Assembly: GCA_038993745.2 (NCBI GenBank)
Contig: CP160629.1
Location: 1,674,001-1,738,000 of the forward strand
Direction of reading: 5' to 3'
Source of the DNA: Aliivibrio fischeri
GTDB lineage: Bacteria; Pseudomonadota; Gammaproteobacteria; Enterobacterales; Vibrionaceae
DNA: 64,000 bases
Below are positions 11,242-24,600 of this stretch, piece by piece; positions within the stretch are counted from its first letter, which is position 1, and every line of letters starts with the position of its first letter. The notes under the pieces were generated by a model. That model saw only the letters and a list, made by a program, of their open reading frames with translations, ran no database searches and had not been told where the DNA came from. A program made the translations under genes and the position numbers.

Positions 11242-11404
11242 AATCACGACCCTAATCTAGCCATGGAAAGTTTAAAGCTTTCCATGGTTTATTTAATTTT
11301 CACCTCTATTCCCCTTTCCTCACTATATAAATCGTTTTATTCATTGCTTTTATGACACGCATCACAGAGAATATCGGCTCACTTTTTATCAACAGAGCAT
11401 CAAT

Positions 11405-12595
11405 ATGACTGTTTCAATTTATTTAGCAAAAGGACGTGATAAAGCATTGCGTCGTCGTCACCCTTGGATCTTCTCTCGCGGTATTGACCGTATCGATGGT
11501 AAAGCAGAGCTAGGTGAAACAGTTGAGATTTATGCAAACAACGGCGAATGGCTTGCTCGTGGTGCGTTTTCTCCACAGTCTCAGATCCGTGCTCGTGTTT
11601 GGACTTTTAATAAAAACGAAGCGATTGATAAAGATTTCTTTGTTCGTAAATTAAATCAAGCTCAAGCATTACGTGATGTATTAGCTGAGCGTGATGGTTT
11701 AACTGGTTATCGTTTAATTGCTGCTGAATCAGATGGCTTACCGGGCATCACGATTGACCGTTACCAAGATTACTTTGTGTGCCAATTACTAAGTGCTGGC
11801 GCAGAAGCAACAAAAGAGCTATTAGTTGAAGCATTAGTTGAATGCTACCCAGACTGTAATATTTACGAGCGCTCAGATGTGTCAGTTCGTAAAAAAGAAG
11901 GTCTAAAGCAACGTACTGGGGTTCTACATGGTGAAGAGCCACCAGAATCAGTGATTATTGAAGAAAATGGCGTGAAAATTAGCGTTGATATCGTAAATGG
12001 CCATAAAACAGGTTTCTATCTTGACCAGCGTGATAGCCGTGAACGCGCTTGTAAATACGTAAAAGATAAATCAGTTCTAAACTGTTTCTCTTATACTGGT
12101 GGTTTTGGTTTATACGCTCTAAAAGGCGGCGCAAAACACGTAATTAATGCTGATGTATCTCAACTTGCTTTAGACACCGCGAAATACAATGCTGAAATCA
12201 ACAAGTTTGATTTATCTAAAGCTGAATTCTTAAATGCAGACGTGTTTAAGTTATTGCGTGAATACCGTGATAACGGTATTAAATTTGATGTTGTTATTAT
12301 GGACCCACCTAAATTCGCTGAATCTAAAAATCAGCTGACAGGTGCATGCCGTGGCTATAAAGATATTAACATGTTAGCAATGCAAATCCTAAACCCAGGC
12401 GGTACGCTATTAACTTACTCTTGTTCTGGTTTAATGGATGCGGGTTTATTCCAAAAAATCGTTGCTGATGCTGCACTAGATGCTCATCGTACGGTTCAGT
12501 TTATTGAGCGCTTTGAACAAGCAGCGGATCACCCTCTTGATTCTGCTTACCCTGAGGGTTTCTACCTTAAAGGTTTTGCTTGTCGAGTTGTATAG
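11405..12595 (+). CDS. rlmI: 23S rRNA (cytosine-1962-C5)-methyltransferase RlmI
   Basis: RlmI methylates C1962 of 23S rRNA with S-adenosylmethionine. The 396-residue protein has the N-terminal PUA domain (from [16 protein letters not shown]), a central beta domain, and a C-terminal Rossmann methyltransferase with the SAM-binding segment [16 protein letters not shown] near residue 225, the catalytic-site motif MDPPKF near 298, and YSCSG (probable catalytic Cys) near 340. Length matches E. coli RlmI. It is monocistronic, with a strong bidirectional terminator shared with the convergent adhesin gene. Confidence 0.95.
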   Translation: MTVSIYLAKGRDKALRRRHPWIFSRGIDRIDGKAELGETVEIYANNGEWLARGAFSPQSQIRARVWTFNKNEAIDKDFFVRKLNQAQALRDVLAERDGLTGYRLIAAESDGLPGITIDRYQDYFVCQLLSAGAEATKELLVEALVECYPDCNIYERSDVSVRKKEGLKQRTGVLHGEEPPESVIIEENGVKISVDIVNGHKTGFYLDQRDSRERACKYVKDKSVLNCFSYTGGFGLYALKGGAKHVINADVSQLALDTAKYNAEINKFDLSKAEFLNADVFKLLREYRDNGIKFDVVIMDPPKFAESKNQLTGACRGYKDINMLAMQILNPGGTLLTYSCSGLMDAGLFQKIVADAALDAHRTVQFIERFEQAADHPLDSAYPEGFYLKGFACRVV

Positions 12596-12642
12596 CACTC
12601 ACTTTAATTATTAAGCTATTGATAGCCAATTAAAAATCAATA

Positions 12643-12677
12643 AAAAAGGCGAGCAGGTATTACCTACTCGCCTTTTT
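12643..12677. terminator. bidirectional terminator between rlmI and the adhesin gene
   Basis: AAAAAGGCGAG pairs with CTCGCCTTTTT, extended by inner pairs across an AGGTATTACCT core, giving A/T tracts on both sides. It can terminate both convergent genes. Confidence 0.9.
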
Positions 12678-12695
12678 ATATTCACTTAAACGTTA

Positions 12696-15600
12696 TTAAT
12701 CCACTTTAAACATATTAAAATCATTATAAAGTGTACTTAGGATATCTTGGTCACTCATAGAGCCCAAATCACTGATACCTAGTGTCGTACTATCAACACC
12801 TTTTAGAGTGATATCTGTTTGATTTCCTAATTCATCAGTAACGGATAATACAGTTTGCGAGTTGCTATCATCAATATTCACATTAATGTGTTGCAACATA
12901 TCATCCATGGTTGAGCTAGCTTGAATTGAATCAGGTAATAACTCAGCTAAATCAAGAATATCCGCTTCATTATTCACTGCGACGCCTTCAACTGCAAAAT
13001 CTGCAATAGATGTTTGAGCTGGTGAAGCTGAACTACCAGCAATTTCATCTGCGAAATAAAAGATATCATTACCACCACCCCCCGTTAGGATGTCATTTTG
13101 ACCTGAAGCATATAGCGTATTATTCGCTTCATTACCAAAGGTTTCAGACACAACTAGATGTCCTGAATTTGTAAGTGACGTTAATTTCTCTTCATCAGTC
13201 ATTGATGCTGTTGATTCTCCAGTTAACTCATCTAGAGTAACACCATCGACAACAATGGTTTGAACCGTGCTCCCTGCTTCATTGATATAAATTTCAGTAC
13301 TGCCATCAACTTCTGAAATTTGTATTTGAGAAGCAAGCGTAGCCGAATCCCAAACAGTGGTGATATTAGCAATGTCAGTTAAATCAATTCTGTCGCTATT
13401 TACGTCAAAATCTTTAATGATATCGCGAGCTAAATCTCCGCCAATCGATGCATTTGTCCATGTGAATGTATCAGCCGTTCCCGCATCAGATAAATCTAGT
13501 GGATTACCAAACAGCAATTCATCATTGGTTGTTCCAGTTAAAATATCTGAGCCAGAAACGCCTTGAACCACATTAGGAGCAGCTACGGCAACAGTGATGA
13601 CCTGTTGAGTAATGCCACCTTTTCCATCTGATGCTTCAACAGTGAAAACATCTGTCGTATCAGTTGCTAATGCCAAGGTACTGTTTTCAGTAAGAACATA
13701 TGTCCATAACCCTGCTGCATTGATGCTTAACGTACCATAAACACCTGTAGCTGAAGATGATGAGGAGATTTGCCATCCTATCGGATCACTCTCTGCATCG
13801 GTTGCATTTAATTGACCAGAAACCGTCTCAACAACGCCCTCTTTGACATCAGCGGTAGTGGTTCCAGTAATAACTGGAGCATCATTCTCACCTGTAATAT
13901 CAATAGTAATGACTTGCTGTGTTACCTGTCCTGTCGCATCAGTAACATCAATAACTAAAGACTCTTGTGCCCCATCAGCACCAATTGCTTGTGCTAAGCT
14001 ATCAATTAAATCGTATTCCCATTTACCTGTTGCAGGATCAACAATGAATGTGCCATATAAAGGTGTTGATGTTGTTGAAACAGTATAGCCAATTAATGTA
14101 CCTTCTGGGTCCAGATATGTAATCGTTCCTTCTGCATGTAGCTCTCCATCTTCAACAACCGTTCCTGTCGTTTCCTGAGTTGCCCCTGCATCAATAATTG
14201 GCTGGTCATCATGCCCAGTCACGCTTACCGTAATATCTTGGGTTACTGTTCCACCATTACCATCTGAAACTTCAATTGTAAAAATTTCAGTTGCAACAAT
14301 ATCACCTAAAGCTTGAGCTTTATCGTTATCCAGAAGATAACTCCACTCACCATTAGCATCAACAGTTAGCTCGCCATATAATCCAGTAACATCTCCAGGT
14401 GTTGCTGCGGTATTTGGACCTGAAACAACAGTGTAAGTGAAACTGGTATCAGTTAAATCCACATCCGATACATCTAATTGACCACTGGCGGTAGCGGTAC
14501 CATCTTCTTCAACACTTCCAATAATGATACTTGATGCATCAACCGTAGGATTATCATTCTCACCTGTAATATTGATAGTAATTACTTGTTGTATTGTTCC
14601 GCCAGTTTGATCCGTTACTTCAATGGTATAGGTTTCTTGAGCACCAGTAACGCCAATTTCTTGGGCTAAACCATTCAATAGCTCATAAGTCCATACGCCA
14701 TTTGCATCAACTGTAAACGTACCATAAGGTGAAGAGGGAGAATTAATCACATTATAATTAATCGCATCCCCTTCTGGATCCACATAAGCAACTTGACCTG
14801 TTGCTGTTAGTGTTCCATCTTCAACTACCGTACCTTCGGTTACTTGTGGAATGGTCGTATCGATAATAGGGTCATCATCGGTACCTGTGATATTCACGAT
14901 AACGTCTTGTGTAATTACACCACCATTTCCATCATCAATTTGAATCGTAAACGTTTCTGTAATCGTTTCATCACCAATCTCTTGAGCTTTATCGTTATTT
15001 AATACGTAAGTCCACTTCCCGTTAGCATCCACGGTTACAGAACCATAAGCATCTGTAGGTGATGTAGTGACACTGAAATCAAACGTTGTATCATTTAAAT
15101 CTATATCTGTAATATCTAGCTGCCCTGACTGAGTCTGAGTCCCAATGCCATCTTCTTCTACATCAACAGAAAGAATACTGGTATCCACAACTTCAGGGTC
15201 ATCGTTAGTACCATTTACTGTAAAGGTAATGTCTTGTGTACTACTTAAACCATGTTCATCTGTCACTTTAACGGTATAGGTTAAATCCAGTGATTCACCA
15301 ACGCCTAGCTGCTGTATTTCTAACGCTGAGTTATCGATTACTAATTTATAATCACCGTTAGGATCAAAAGTTAAGGTTCCCAAGCTATCGCCACTTAGTA
15401 CTTCCCAAATATGGGTATCCGCTGTATCAGGATCACCATCATCCCAATTACCTGTTACCTCAAGATTACCATCAGCATTAAGATCGGTATCTTCTGTCAC
15501 CTCAGAAGGAACAGTCACAACAAGGTCTGGAGCATCATTTTCACCATTAATAGTAATCGTGATGGTCATCTCTGCCGTGTCACCTGCATCATCCGTTGCA

Positions 15601-18600
15601 ATAATAGTGATCGTATCGGTTAACGTTTCACCTTTTGATAAACTGTTAACCGCTGGATCATTTCCATCTACCGTATAAGTCCAACGGCCAGTATTGTTAT
15701 CTACGCTGACTGAACCATAATTCCCTTGTGCACCAGGGGAGACAACTACATTATCACCAACATCTACATCGGAAGTAACAAAGTTTCCTGACGCTGTACT
15801 GCCATCTGCTTCTTCTACAGAAGCTGTATCCATTCCTGATATCTTAGGTATATCATTAGTACCAGTAATATTGATCGTTACTTCTTGAGCTGTTTTCGCA
15901 CCATGTTCATCGACAGCAAACACTGTAAAAGTTTCTGATACTACTTCACCTTCACGTAAACCTTGAATATGTGCTGCATCGTTATCAAGTTCATATGTCC
16001 AAACACCGTTCTCATCGACCGTAAATACACCGTAAGTACCCGTCAATGTTTTGGCATCAAAAGTAACATCATCACCATTAGGATCGGTTACAACTAACGT
16101 ATTAGAATCCGTTATTTTTTCGTCTTCTTTTAACTCCATGACGATCTGATCATCTTGAGCTATTTCTGGAGGTAAATTTGAACCATCAATAGTTACAGTA
16201 ATTGTTTCGGTTGACGTTTCACCATGTGAATCTTTTACTGTCACTTGGAACGTATCAGATAACGTTTCTCCAACGCCAAGTAATTTAACTGCATCTAAAC
16301 TTGTGTCTAATGTATATGTCCATTTCCCATTAACTAACATTAAACGACCATAATCACCTTGATTGTCAGCAACTGACCAAGTGTGTGTATCACCGGTATC
16401 TACATCACCATCGTTTAAGTTTCCTGAAATACGTCCATCCGAATCTGTATTCGATATCGTCCCCGTCAATTGTCCTGATATTTCAGGTGCATCGTTAGTA
16501 CCTGTGACATCAACTTTGAAAATCATTTCAAGAGGATCACCATTTTCATCAACGACGGTTTTACCAAATTTATCAACAACAGTAACACTGAAGGTATCAG
16601 TAACTAATTCACCTTCATTCAGTTGTTGAACAGCTAATGAGTCATTATCAAGAACATAAGTCCAATTACCATTGTTATCTAACGTTAAATGGCCGTATGT
16701 TCCATCACCAGTAACTAAGTTCCATGTTAATTCTGGTGTTAAACCTGCCACATCATCCAAAACGCCGGTTTGTGTTAATGGGGAACCATCTTCTTTGAAT
16801 TCAATTTCTTCAACAACAGCAACAGCTGGAGCATCATCGGCCACACCAATAATATTGATATTAATCGTCGAATCTGAACTCACTGCACCTTTATCGTCTT
16901 CAACAACAACTCGTACGTATTCTTTTTCGATTTGATCTGGTGTGAGAGCCTGTACGATCTCACTATCGTTATCCAGCTTATACGTCCACTCACCAGTCGA
17001 TTGGTCTAAGGTCAATTCACCATAGATACCTTGAATAACGATGTTTTCTCCACTCGGGTCTAATGTACCGATCTTGTTTCCATCTGCATCGACCAGATAC
17101 CACGTATGAGTATCACACGAATCGGGATCCACAACTTCTAATTGCCCCGATACCTCAAGGATATCATCTTCAACTACCTCACCTAATTCTCCTGTAGGTG
17201 TATCGGCAACAATCACAGGAGCATCATTAGAACCCGTGATAGTGACGTTAACTAGAATCGTTTCTGTACCACAATCGGTTTGTACTGTAACAGCCCATCG
17301 CTCCGTTACTTCTTGGCCTTCACATAACGAATCTACATATGATTTATCATCATCAACATCGTAGACCCAGTTACCATCATTATCGACAGTAAGAGAACCA
17401 AATAACCCACCATCAATTGATGATGTTCCATCTACACTAATAATCTCACAACCACTAGGAAGTTCTATCGTGCCTGAACTGCCGCCACCAATAATATTTC
17501 CATCACCATCAACACCTTCTTCGATTGAATCGATGTCAATAACTTCATCATATGAGCCGCCACCGCCGCCATCAGGATCTGTGTTACCTTCAACAGTGAT
17601 AGTTACCTCAAACGGTTCTGAAATACCACCGTGCTTATCTGTTGCTGTGATTTGGAAAACTTCTGTACGTACATCACCAAAGTTAAGCGCATTAGTGTCC
17701 GGGTCGGTATTGTCTAACAAGTAAGTCCATTGACCATTTTCATCAATAGTGAAAATACCATAAACACCACTTCCGTTAATAACTTGCCAGCTAACGACTT
17801 CATCACCTAAATCAATATCATCAGCAACAACATTGCCTGTTACTTTTGTAAATTGACCATTAAATGTCTCACCTGGTGGTAAGAAGTCTTGTGCGTCTTC
17901 AATAACCGTTGCGGCATTATCACCAGAGACAACAGGTCGATCATTTGTACCCGTGATAGTGAAATCTATTTGTTCGTTAGTAAAACCACCATTAGAATCA
18001 TGAACAACCGCGGTGAAGGTCTCTGAGATCATTTCACCTTCATTTAACGATTGTATCGCAGCTGAATCTTTATTGATTTCATAACGCCATGAGCCATCAG
18101 CTTCTAAGTAAAATGTTCCATAGTTACCAACATAGGTTCTCACTTCAAATGTTGTCGTATCTCCCGCATCAACATCCGTTGCTATCAATTGACCTGTGAC
18201 AACATCAAGAGATACATCTTCAATATATTCCCCTGTAGTTCCGCCGGTAATTTCTGGAAGATCATTCGTACCTTCAATTGTAATAGTGATGTCTTTTTGT
18301 ACTGATTCACCTTGAGAGTCTGTTACGATAACAGTAAAGACTTCTGTCAAAGTATCCGATGGACCAAGAGCTTGAACCGCAGCTAAAGAGTTCATTAGGG
18401 AATAAGTCCAACGCCCATTTGCATTCATAGTTAAGGCACCGTATTGACCCACACCATCAACTAAATTCCATGCATGAATATCACCTACATCTGGGTCTCC
18501 ACTCTTCAACTGACCTTCTACAACGGTTGTCGTATCCTCAACTACCGTACCAGTTAACGCTCCTGACATTGTTGGCGCATCGTTTGTACCTTCAATGGTG

Positions 18601-21600
18601 ATCTCTATTTCTTTTTCTGAAACTTCACCAAATGAATCGGTCACTTTAACCGTTATAGTATCAACAAGCTCTGCGCCTTCTTTTAGTCCATTAACGGTGC
18701 TATTGCTGTTATCTAAGGTATATGTCCAGTGGCCATTTTGATCTAACGTAAATTGACCATATTGACCGGTAGAGCCGACAATTTCCCACGTTAATGTATC
18801 TTGAGTATCTAAATCACCTGAATTTAAATCGCCATCAATCACATTTACAGCAGCGTCTTCTTTTATCTCTCCCGTTGTATCACCAATAATGCCCGGAGCA
18901 CTGTTCGTACCAGCAATATCAATAACCACTTCAATTTGATTTGTTCCCCCATTTCCATCATCAACTTCAACAACAAATTTATCCTGAACAATTTGTCCTG
19001 AAGAAATTCCAATAGTTGCAGGGCGAGAGTTATCAAGCTGGTAAGTCCAAATACCCGTATTAGGGTCAACGACTAAACTACCATATACACCATCAGGCGT
19101 AACTACAGACCATGTATGCGTATCTAAATGATCTATATCGACTGCAGCTAACTCACCTGTTGCTGTGTCTTTCCCTGGGGTTCCCTCAATAGTACTACCT
19201 GTTGTAGCACCACTGATTGATGGTTGATCATTATCACCAACGATATCAATAACAATTTCTTTCGATGTTGATGCTCCGAAACTATCCGTTACTGTTACGG
19301 TAAAAACATCTTGAACTTCTTCACCTTCAGATAAACTTTGAACCGATGCTTTATCATTATCTAAGTTGTAAACCCAACGACCATCAGCAGTTAGTGTTAA
19401 TGTTCCGTATGAGCCAGTTTTAGAATCAAGCGTCCATGTATAAGTATCGCCAATATCTTTATCATCAGGCTCAAGTTTACCGTTAACCATAGTGATTGCT
19501 GAATCTTCTTCTACAATTCCTGTTAGATCACCAGACAACTCTGGAACATCATTGGTTCCTTTTACTTTGACGACAACTTCGATTGTATCGATAGCCCCAT
19601 ATTGGTCTTCAACTTGAATAATAAATTTTTCTTTTTCCGTTTGTCCTTCTAATAACCCTTGGGTTAATGGTGAGGAATTATCTATGGTATATGTCCACTT
19701 CCCATTCTCATCAAGAGATATTGAACCATATAGTCCTTGAGGATCAGTCAATAAAGTCCAAGTATGTGTATCAGTTAGATCGACATCACCATCAGTTAGT
19801 TGACCTGAAACTGATGCTTTATCATCTTCAATAATAGTTTGAGATGTTTTACCACCAATGATTGGAACATCATTAGTACCTAAAATCTCAACCGTAATAA
19901 CAATTGCATTTTGTCCACCATTTCCATCATCGACTGCAATAGTGAATGTTTCAAATTCTTGCTGGTTTTCAGCTAAAGCCTGGGTATCAGGGTTTGATGG
20001 ATCTAAGGCATAAACCCAATTACCATTCGCATCAATGGTCATCGTGCCATATTTTCCGACACCACCACCATCTACAAGCCAAGTATGTGTATCCGTAAAA
20101 TCAACATCTACAGCAGTTAACGCACCTGTTGCGGTAGGAATAATGTCTTCTACTGCAGTACCTGTAGTTCTACCCGTAATTTCAGGTCTATCATTAGTAC
20201 CAACAATGGTCACTTCGACAGTATGTTGCGCATAACCATTATTTCCATCACCTACAACAACAACAAAACTTTCAACTACTGTTTCATCTTTTGCCAATAA
20301 CTGTGCTTCATCATTTTTGAGAACAAAAGTCCATTCACCTGTAGCTGCATCAATGGAAAAGTGACCTAATTTCGATTCATTAGCACCAATAACAAACCAA
20401 TTATGTGTATCGGATAAATCTACATCTTCAACGCTCAGCGTGTCTGATATACTTTGAACTCCATCTTCAGTAACAGTACCTGTATCATTGCTATCAACAA
20501 TACTTGGTAAATCATTAGTACCTTCAAGAGAAATAACGATTTCTTTTTGCTCTGTTCCACCTTGACCATCATCAACAGTAACAACAAATCGGTCTTCCCC
20601 TGACTCTCCTTCTGCCAGTTGCTGTGTTACATCCAACGAATTATCAATGGTGTATGTCCATTTACCATTCGCATCAACAACAATCGAACCATATTTACCC
20701 GTCGCAGGTTCAACACTCCAAGTGTGAGTATCTGTTAAATCAACATCGTCGACAATCAATTGCCCTTCAGTTGTTTCAATAGAATCTTCTTTTACTGAAC
20801 CTAATGTTTGTCCTGATAATTCTGGTTTATCGTTAGTACCATTAATGGTAATTTCAACCGTTTCAGTAATGACACCACCAGCACCATCACTTAGCTCTAC
20901 GGTATAGTATTCTTTGATAGGGTCATCACCAGCACCAAGCGATTGAGCGGCATCATTGTCCAATGTGTATAGCCAAACACCTGTTGAAGCATCAAGAGTA
21001 AATTTACCGTAAGTCCCCGTATCTGAACCAACAATATTCCAGTTAAATGAACTAGTAGCATCTTCATCTGTTGCAGTTAACGTACCTGTTGTTGTTAGCG
21101 TGGTATCCTCAGTTACTTCTCCAACCGTATCTCCGCCAATAATAGGTACACCGTTCGTACCAACGACAGTAATAATGATTTCTATCGTATCAGTACCACC
21201 TTGACCATCATCAACAGTAACGGTGAATTTATCTTCAACACTTTCACCTTCTGTAAGTGCTTGTGTGGCTGGTAGCGAATTATCAATACTATAGGTCCAA
21301 AGCCCTGTTGCAGGGTCAATAACAATGGATCCATAAGTTCCTGCGTTATTATCGACACTCCAAGCATGAACATCGATTAAATCCACATCATCAACCGTCA
21401 GTTGCCCTTCAGCTTCAGATTGCGTTGCCGTGTCTTCCTTTACTAAGCCAGTTGACTGACCCGAAACAATCGGATCATCATTAGTACCGGTAATTTCTAT
21501 CGAAATAGTTTCGGTTGTAACACCGCCTTGCCCATCATCAACTTGAACTTGATATTCAACCGTATAACTTTCACCATTAGCTAATGCTTGCACTTGAGCT

Positions 21601-24600
21601 GCGGTATTATTTAAGGTGTATTCCCATTTACCAGAGCCATCAGGATTTGTGCTCACAGTAATAGAACCATACGGATCGTTATTTGAAGAGAGAAGCGTCC
21701 ACGTATGAGAATCTAAAGTATCTACATCATCAACAAACAGATCACCACTTGTTGTTAGCGTTGTTTCTTCTGTCACTGCGCCAGCGATAACTGAAGTATC
21801 TGTGATTTCTGGAAGGTCATTCGTACCGGTAACTTCGACAGTTACCGTGTGTGTCACTGTGCCGCCATTACCATCATCAACTACAATCTCAAAGGTTTCC
21901 GTCTTCACTTCACCATTTGAAATCGCTTGAGTATCTGTAAGTGTATTATCTAAAACGTAGGTCCATTTACCCGTTGAATCTACCGTTAATGAACCATAAA
22001 CACCGGCACCATCGGTTACTGACCACGTTGCGGTATCATTAACATCTGCATCAATTGCTTCTAACTGCCCACTGGCTTCTGCTACGGTATCTTCAACAAC
22101 GGCACCGGTATCGGTACCGCTGATAACTGGACCATCATTTGAGCCAGTAACGGTAATGGTCACTTCTTGAGAGTCAATGCCACCATGGTTATCTTCAACT
22201 TGAACTACATAGGTAATATCTAAGGTTTCACCCACCCCAAGAGCAATCACGCTCGCTGAATTGGTGTTTAGGTTAAATGTCCATTTGCCATTCGCATCAA
22301 CGCTGAAAGTACCTAAATCATCATTACTATTAGCTTCAACTGTCCATGTGTGAGTATCAAGTGCATCGACATCTTCAAGAATTAAATCACCTGTTGCACT
22401 TTCTGTTGTACGGTGCTCAACTGCACCAGAGGTCACAGATGTGTCCGTGATTTCTGGAAGGTCATTCGTACCGGTAACTTCAACAGTTACCGTGTGTGTC
22501 ACTGTGCCGCCATTACCATCATCAACTACAATCTCAAAGGTTTCCGTCTTCACTTCACCATTTGAAATCGCTTGAGTATCTGTAAGTGTATTATCTAAAA
22601 CGTAGGTCCATTTACCCGTTGAATCTACCGTTAATGAACCATAAACACCGGCACCATCGGTTACTGACCACGTTGCGGTATCATTAACATCTGCATCAGT
22701 TGCTTCTAACTGCCCACTGGCTTCTGCTACGGTATCTTCAACAACGGCACCGGTATCGGTACCGCTGATAACTGGACCATCATTTGAGCCAGTAACGGTA
22801 ATGGTCACTTCTTGAGAGTCAATGCCACCATGGTTATCTTCAACCTGAACTACATAGGTAATATCTAAGGTTTCACCCACCCCAAGAGCAATCACGCTCG
22901 CTGAATTGGTGTTTAGGTTAAATGTCCATTTGCCATTCGCATCAACGCTGAAAGTACCTAAATCATCATTACTATTAGCTTCAACTGTCCATGTATGAGT
23001 ATCAAGTGCATCGACATCTTCAAGAATTAAATCGCCTGTTGCACTTTCTGTTGTACGGTGCTCAACTGCACCTGTGGTCACAGATGTGTCCGTGATTTCT
23101 GGAAGATCATTCGTACCAGTAACTTCGACAGTTACCGTGTGTGTCACTGTGCCGCCATTACCATCATCAGCAACAACTTCAAAAGTCTCAGTTTGAACTT
23201 CTCCATTAGACAATGCTTGAGTCGCAAGCAAATTATTATCAACGCTATAAACCCACTTTCCTGATGCATCAATAGTTAATGAACCAAACATGCCTAGGCT
23301 TGGATCCGTTACAGACCATGTAATTGAATCACCTGCATCAGCATCAACTGCTATCAATTGACCTTCAGCTGAATCAATTAAGTCCTCAACAACCCGGCCA
23401 GAATTAGTACCACTGATCACAGGTTCATCATTAGTACCATTGATCGTGATAACAATTTCTTGTTGATCCGTTCCACCATTTCCATCATCAACTTCAATAG
23501 TAAATGTTTCAGTTACAACATCACCTTGACCAAGAGCTTGTGTTGCATCACGAGAATTATCTAACGTATATTCCCAGACCCCATTATTAATAGTAAGAAC
23601 ACCATAAACGCCACTCCCACCTTCTAAAATGGTCCAAGTATGCGTATCATTTGCATCAATATCTTCTACCGTTAAAACTTCACTTACTGTTGGATTAGGG
23701 TCACCTACATCTCCTTCAGTTAACTCTGCTGTAGATATACCTGAAATAATTGGATCATCATTAGTACCAACAATAATAACGGTAACTTCCTGAACCGAGC
23801 TTAATCCACTGCTAGAAGTTACAGTAACCTCAAAAACGTCGGTTTTTATTTGGCCATTAGATAAAGACTGAACAGATAAAGCGTCATTGTCTAAAATGTA
23901 CTCCCACTCACCTGTCACAGAGTTTATAGACAAAGTACCAAATTCACTGACTGTATTTCCAGTAATAGCCCACGTATAGACTTCATTATTAGATGCATTC
24001 GATACAATAAGCTGACCGCTAGCCTCAGTGTCAACATCTTCAACAGTAAAACCAGGAGTATGAGGGGCTACATCAGGATCGGTAGGTAAATTAGGGATAT
24101 CTTCAGAGTTTCTTTCTGAGATAAGCATATCAATAAACTTATCTTTATCATTCGAGAAAGCATTAGAAGTACTGAAGTCAGTCTCAGCTATTTTTGAGTA
24201 ATAGCGGTAGTCAATTGTGATAAAACCATTGTTTGCAGAAGTACCATTTTCACCAGCAGCTGTAGCCTCAAGAATTTCAGTAGGATCTTCTCCATCGAGA
24301 ATGGCATCTTGGATTGCTGCAATATCAACATCATCCGTTGGTTTATTAGGATCTAATTCAATATCACCTTCAACATTTTTTACTTGTAATGGATCTTCTG
24401 GTTTTGTTTCATCAAGGCAACTTATACAGTTTTTATCGATAGTTACTAACTTTCCGTTAATCTGAACAACAACCTTTGCATCATAGCCAGTAAATAAAAC
24501 GTCATCCGCACTAATAGACTGACCAACATTTATCTTTGTTGGTTCGCCAGATTTATTCAAAGTGTATGCATCACCTTCTATCGTTTTAACTTCTACTTTT

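Noticed and set aside
21811..23100. CRISPR-like periodicity
   Set aside because: The repeats are 645 bp, coding and in frame; no short repeat-spacer pattern exists anywhere in the window.
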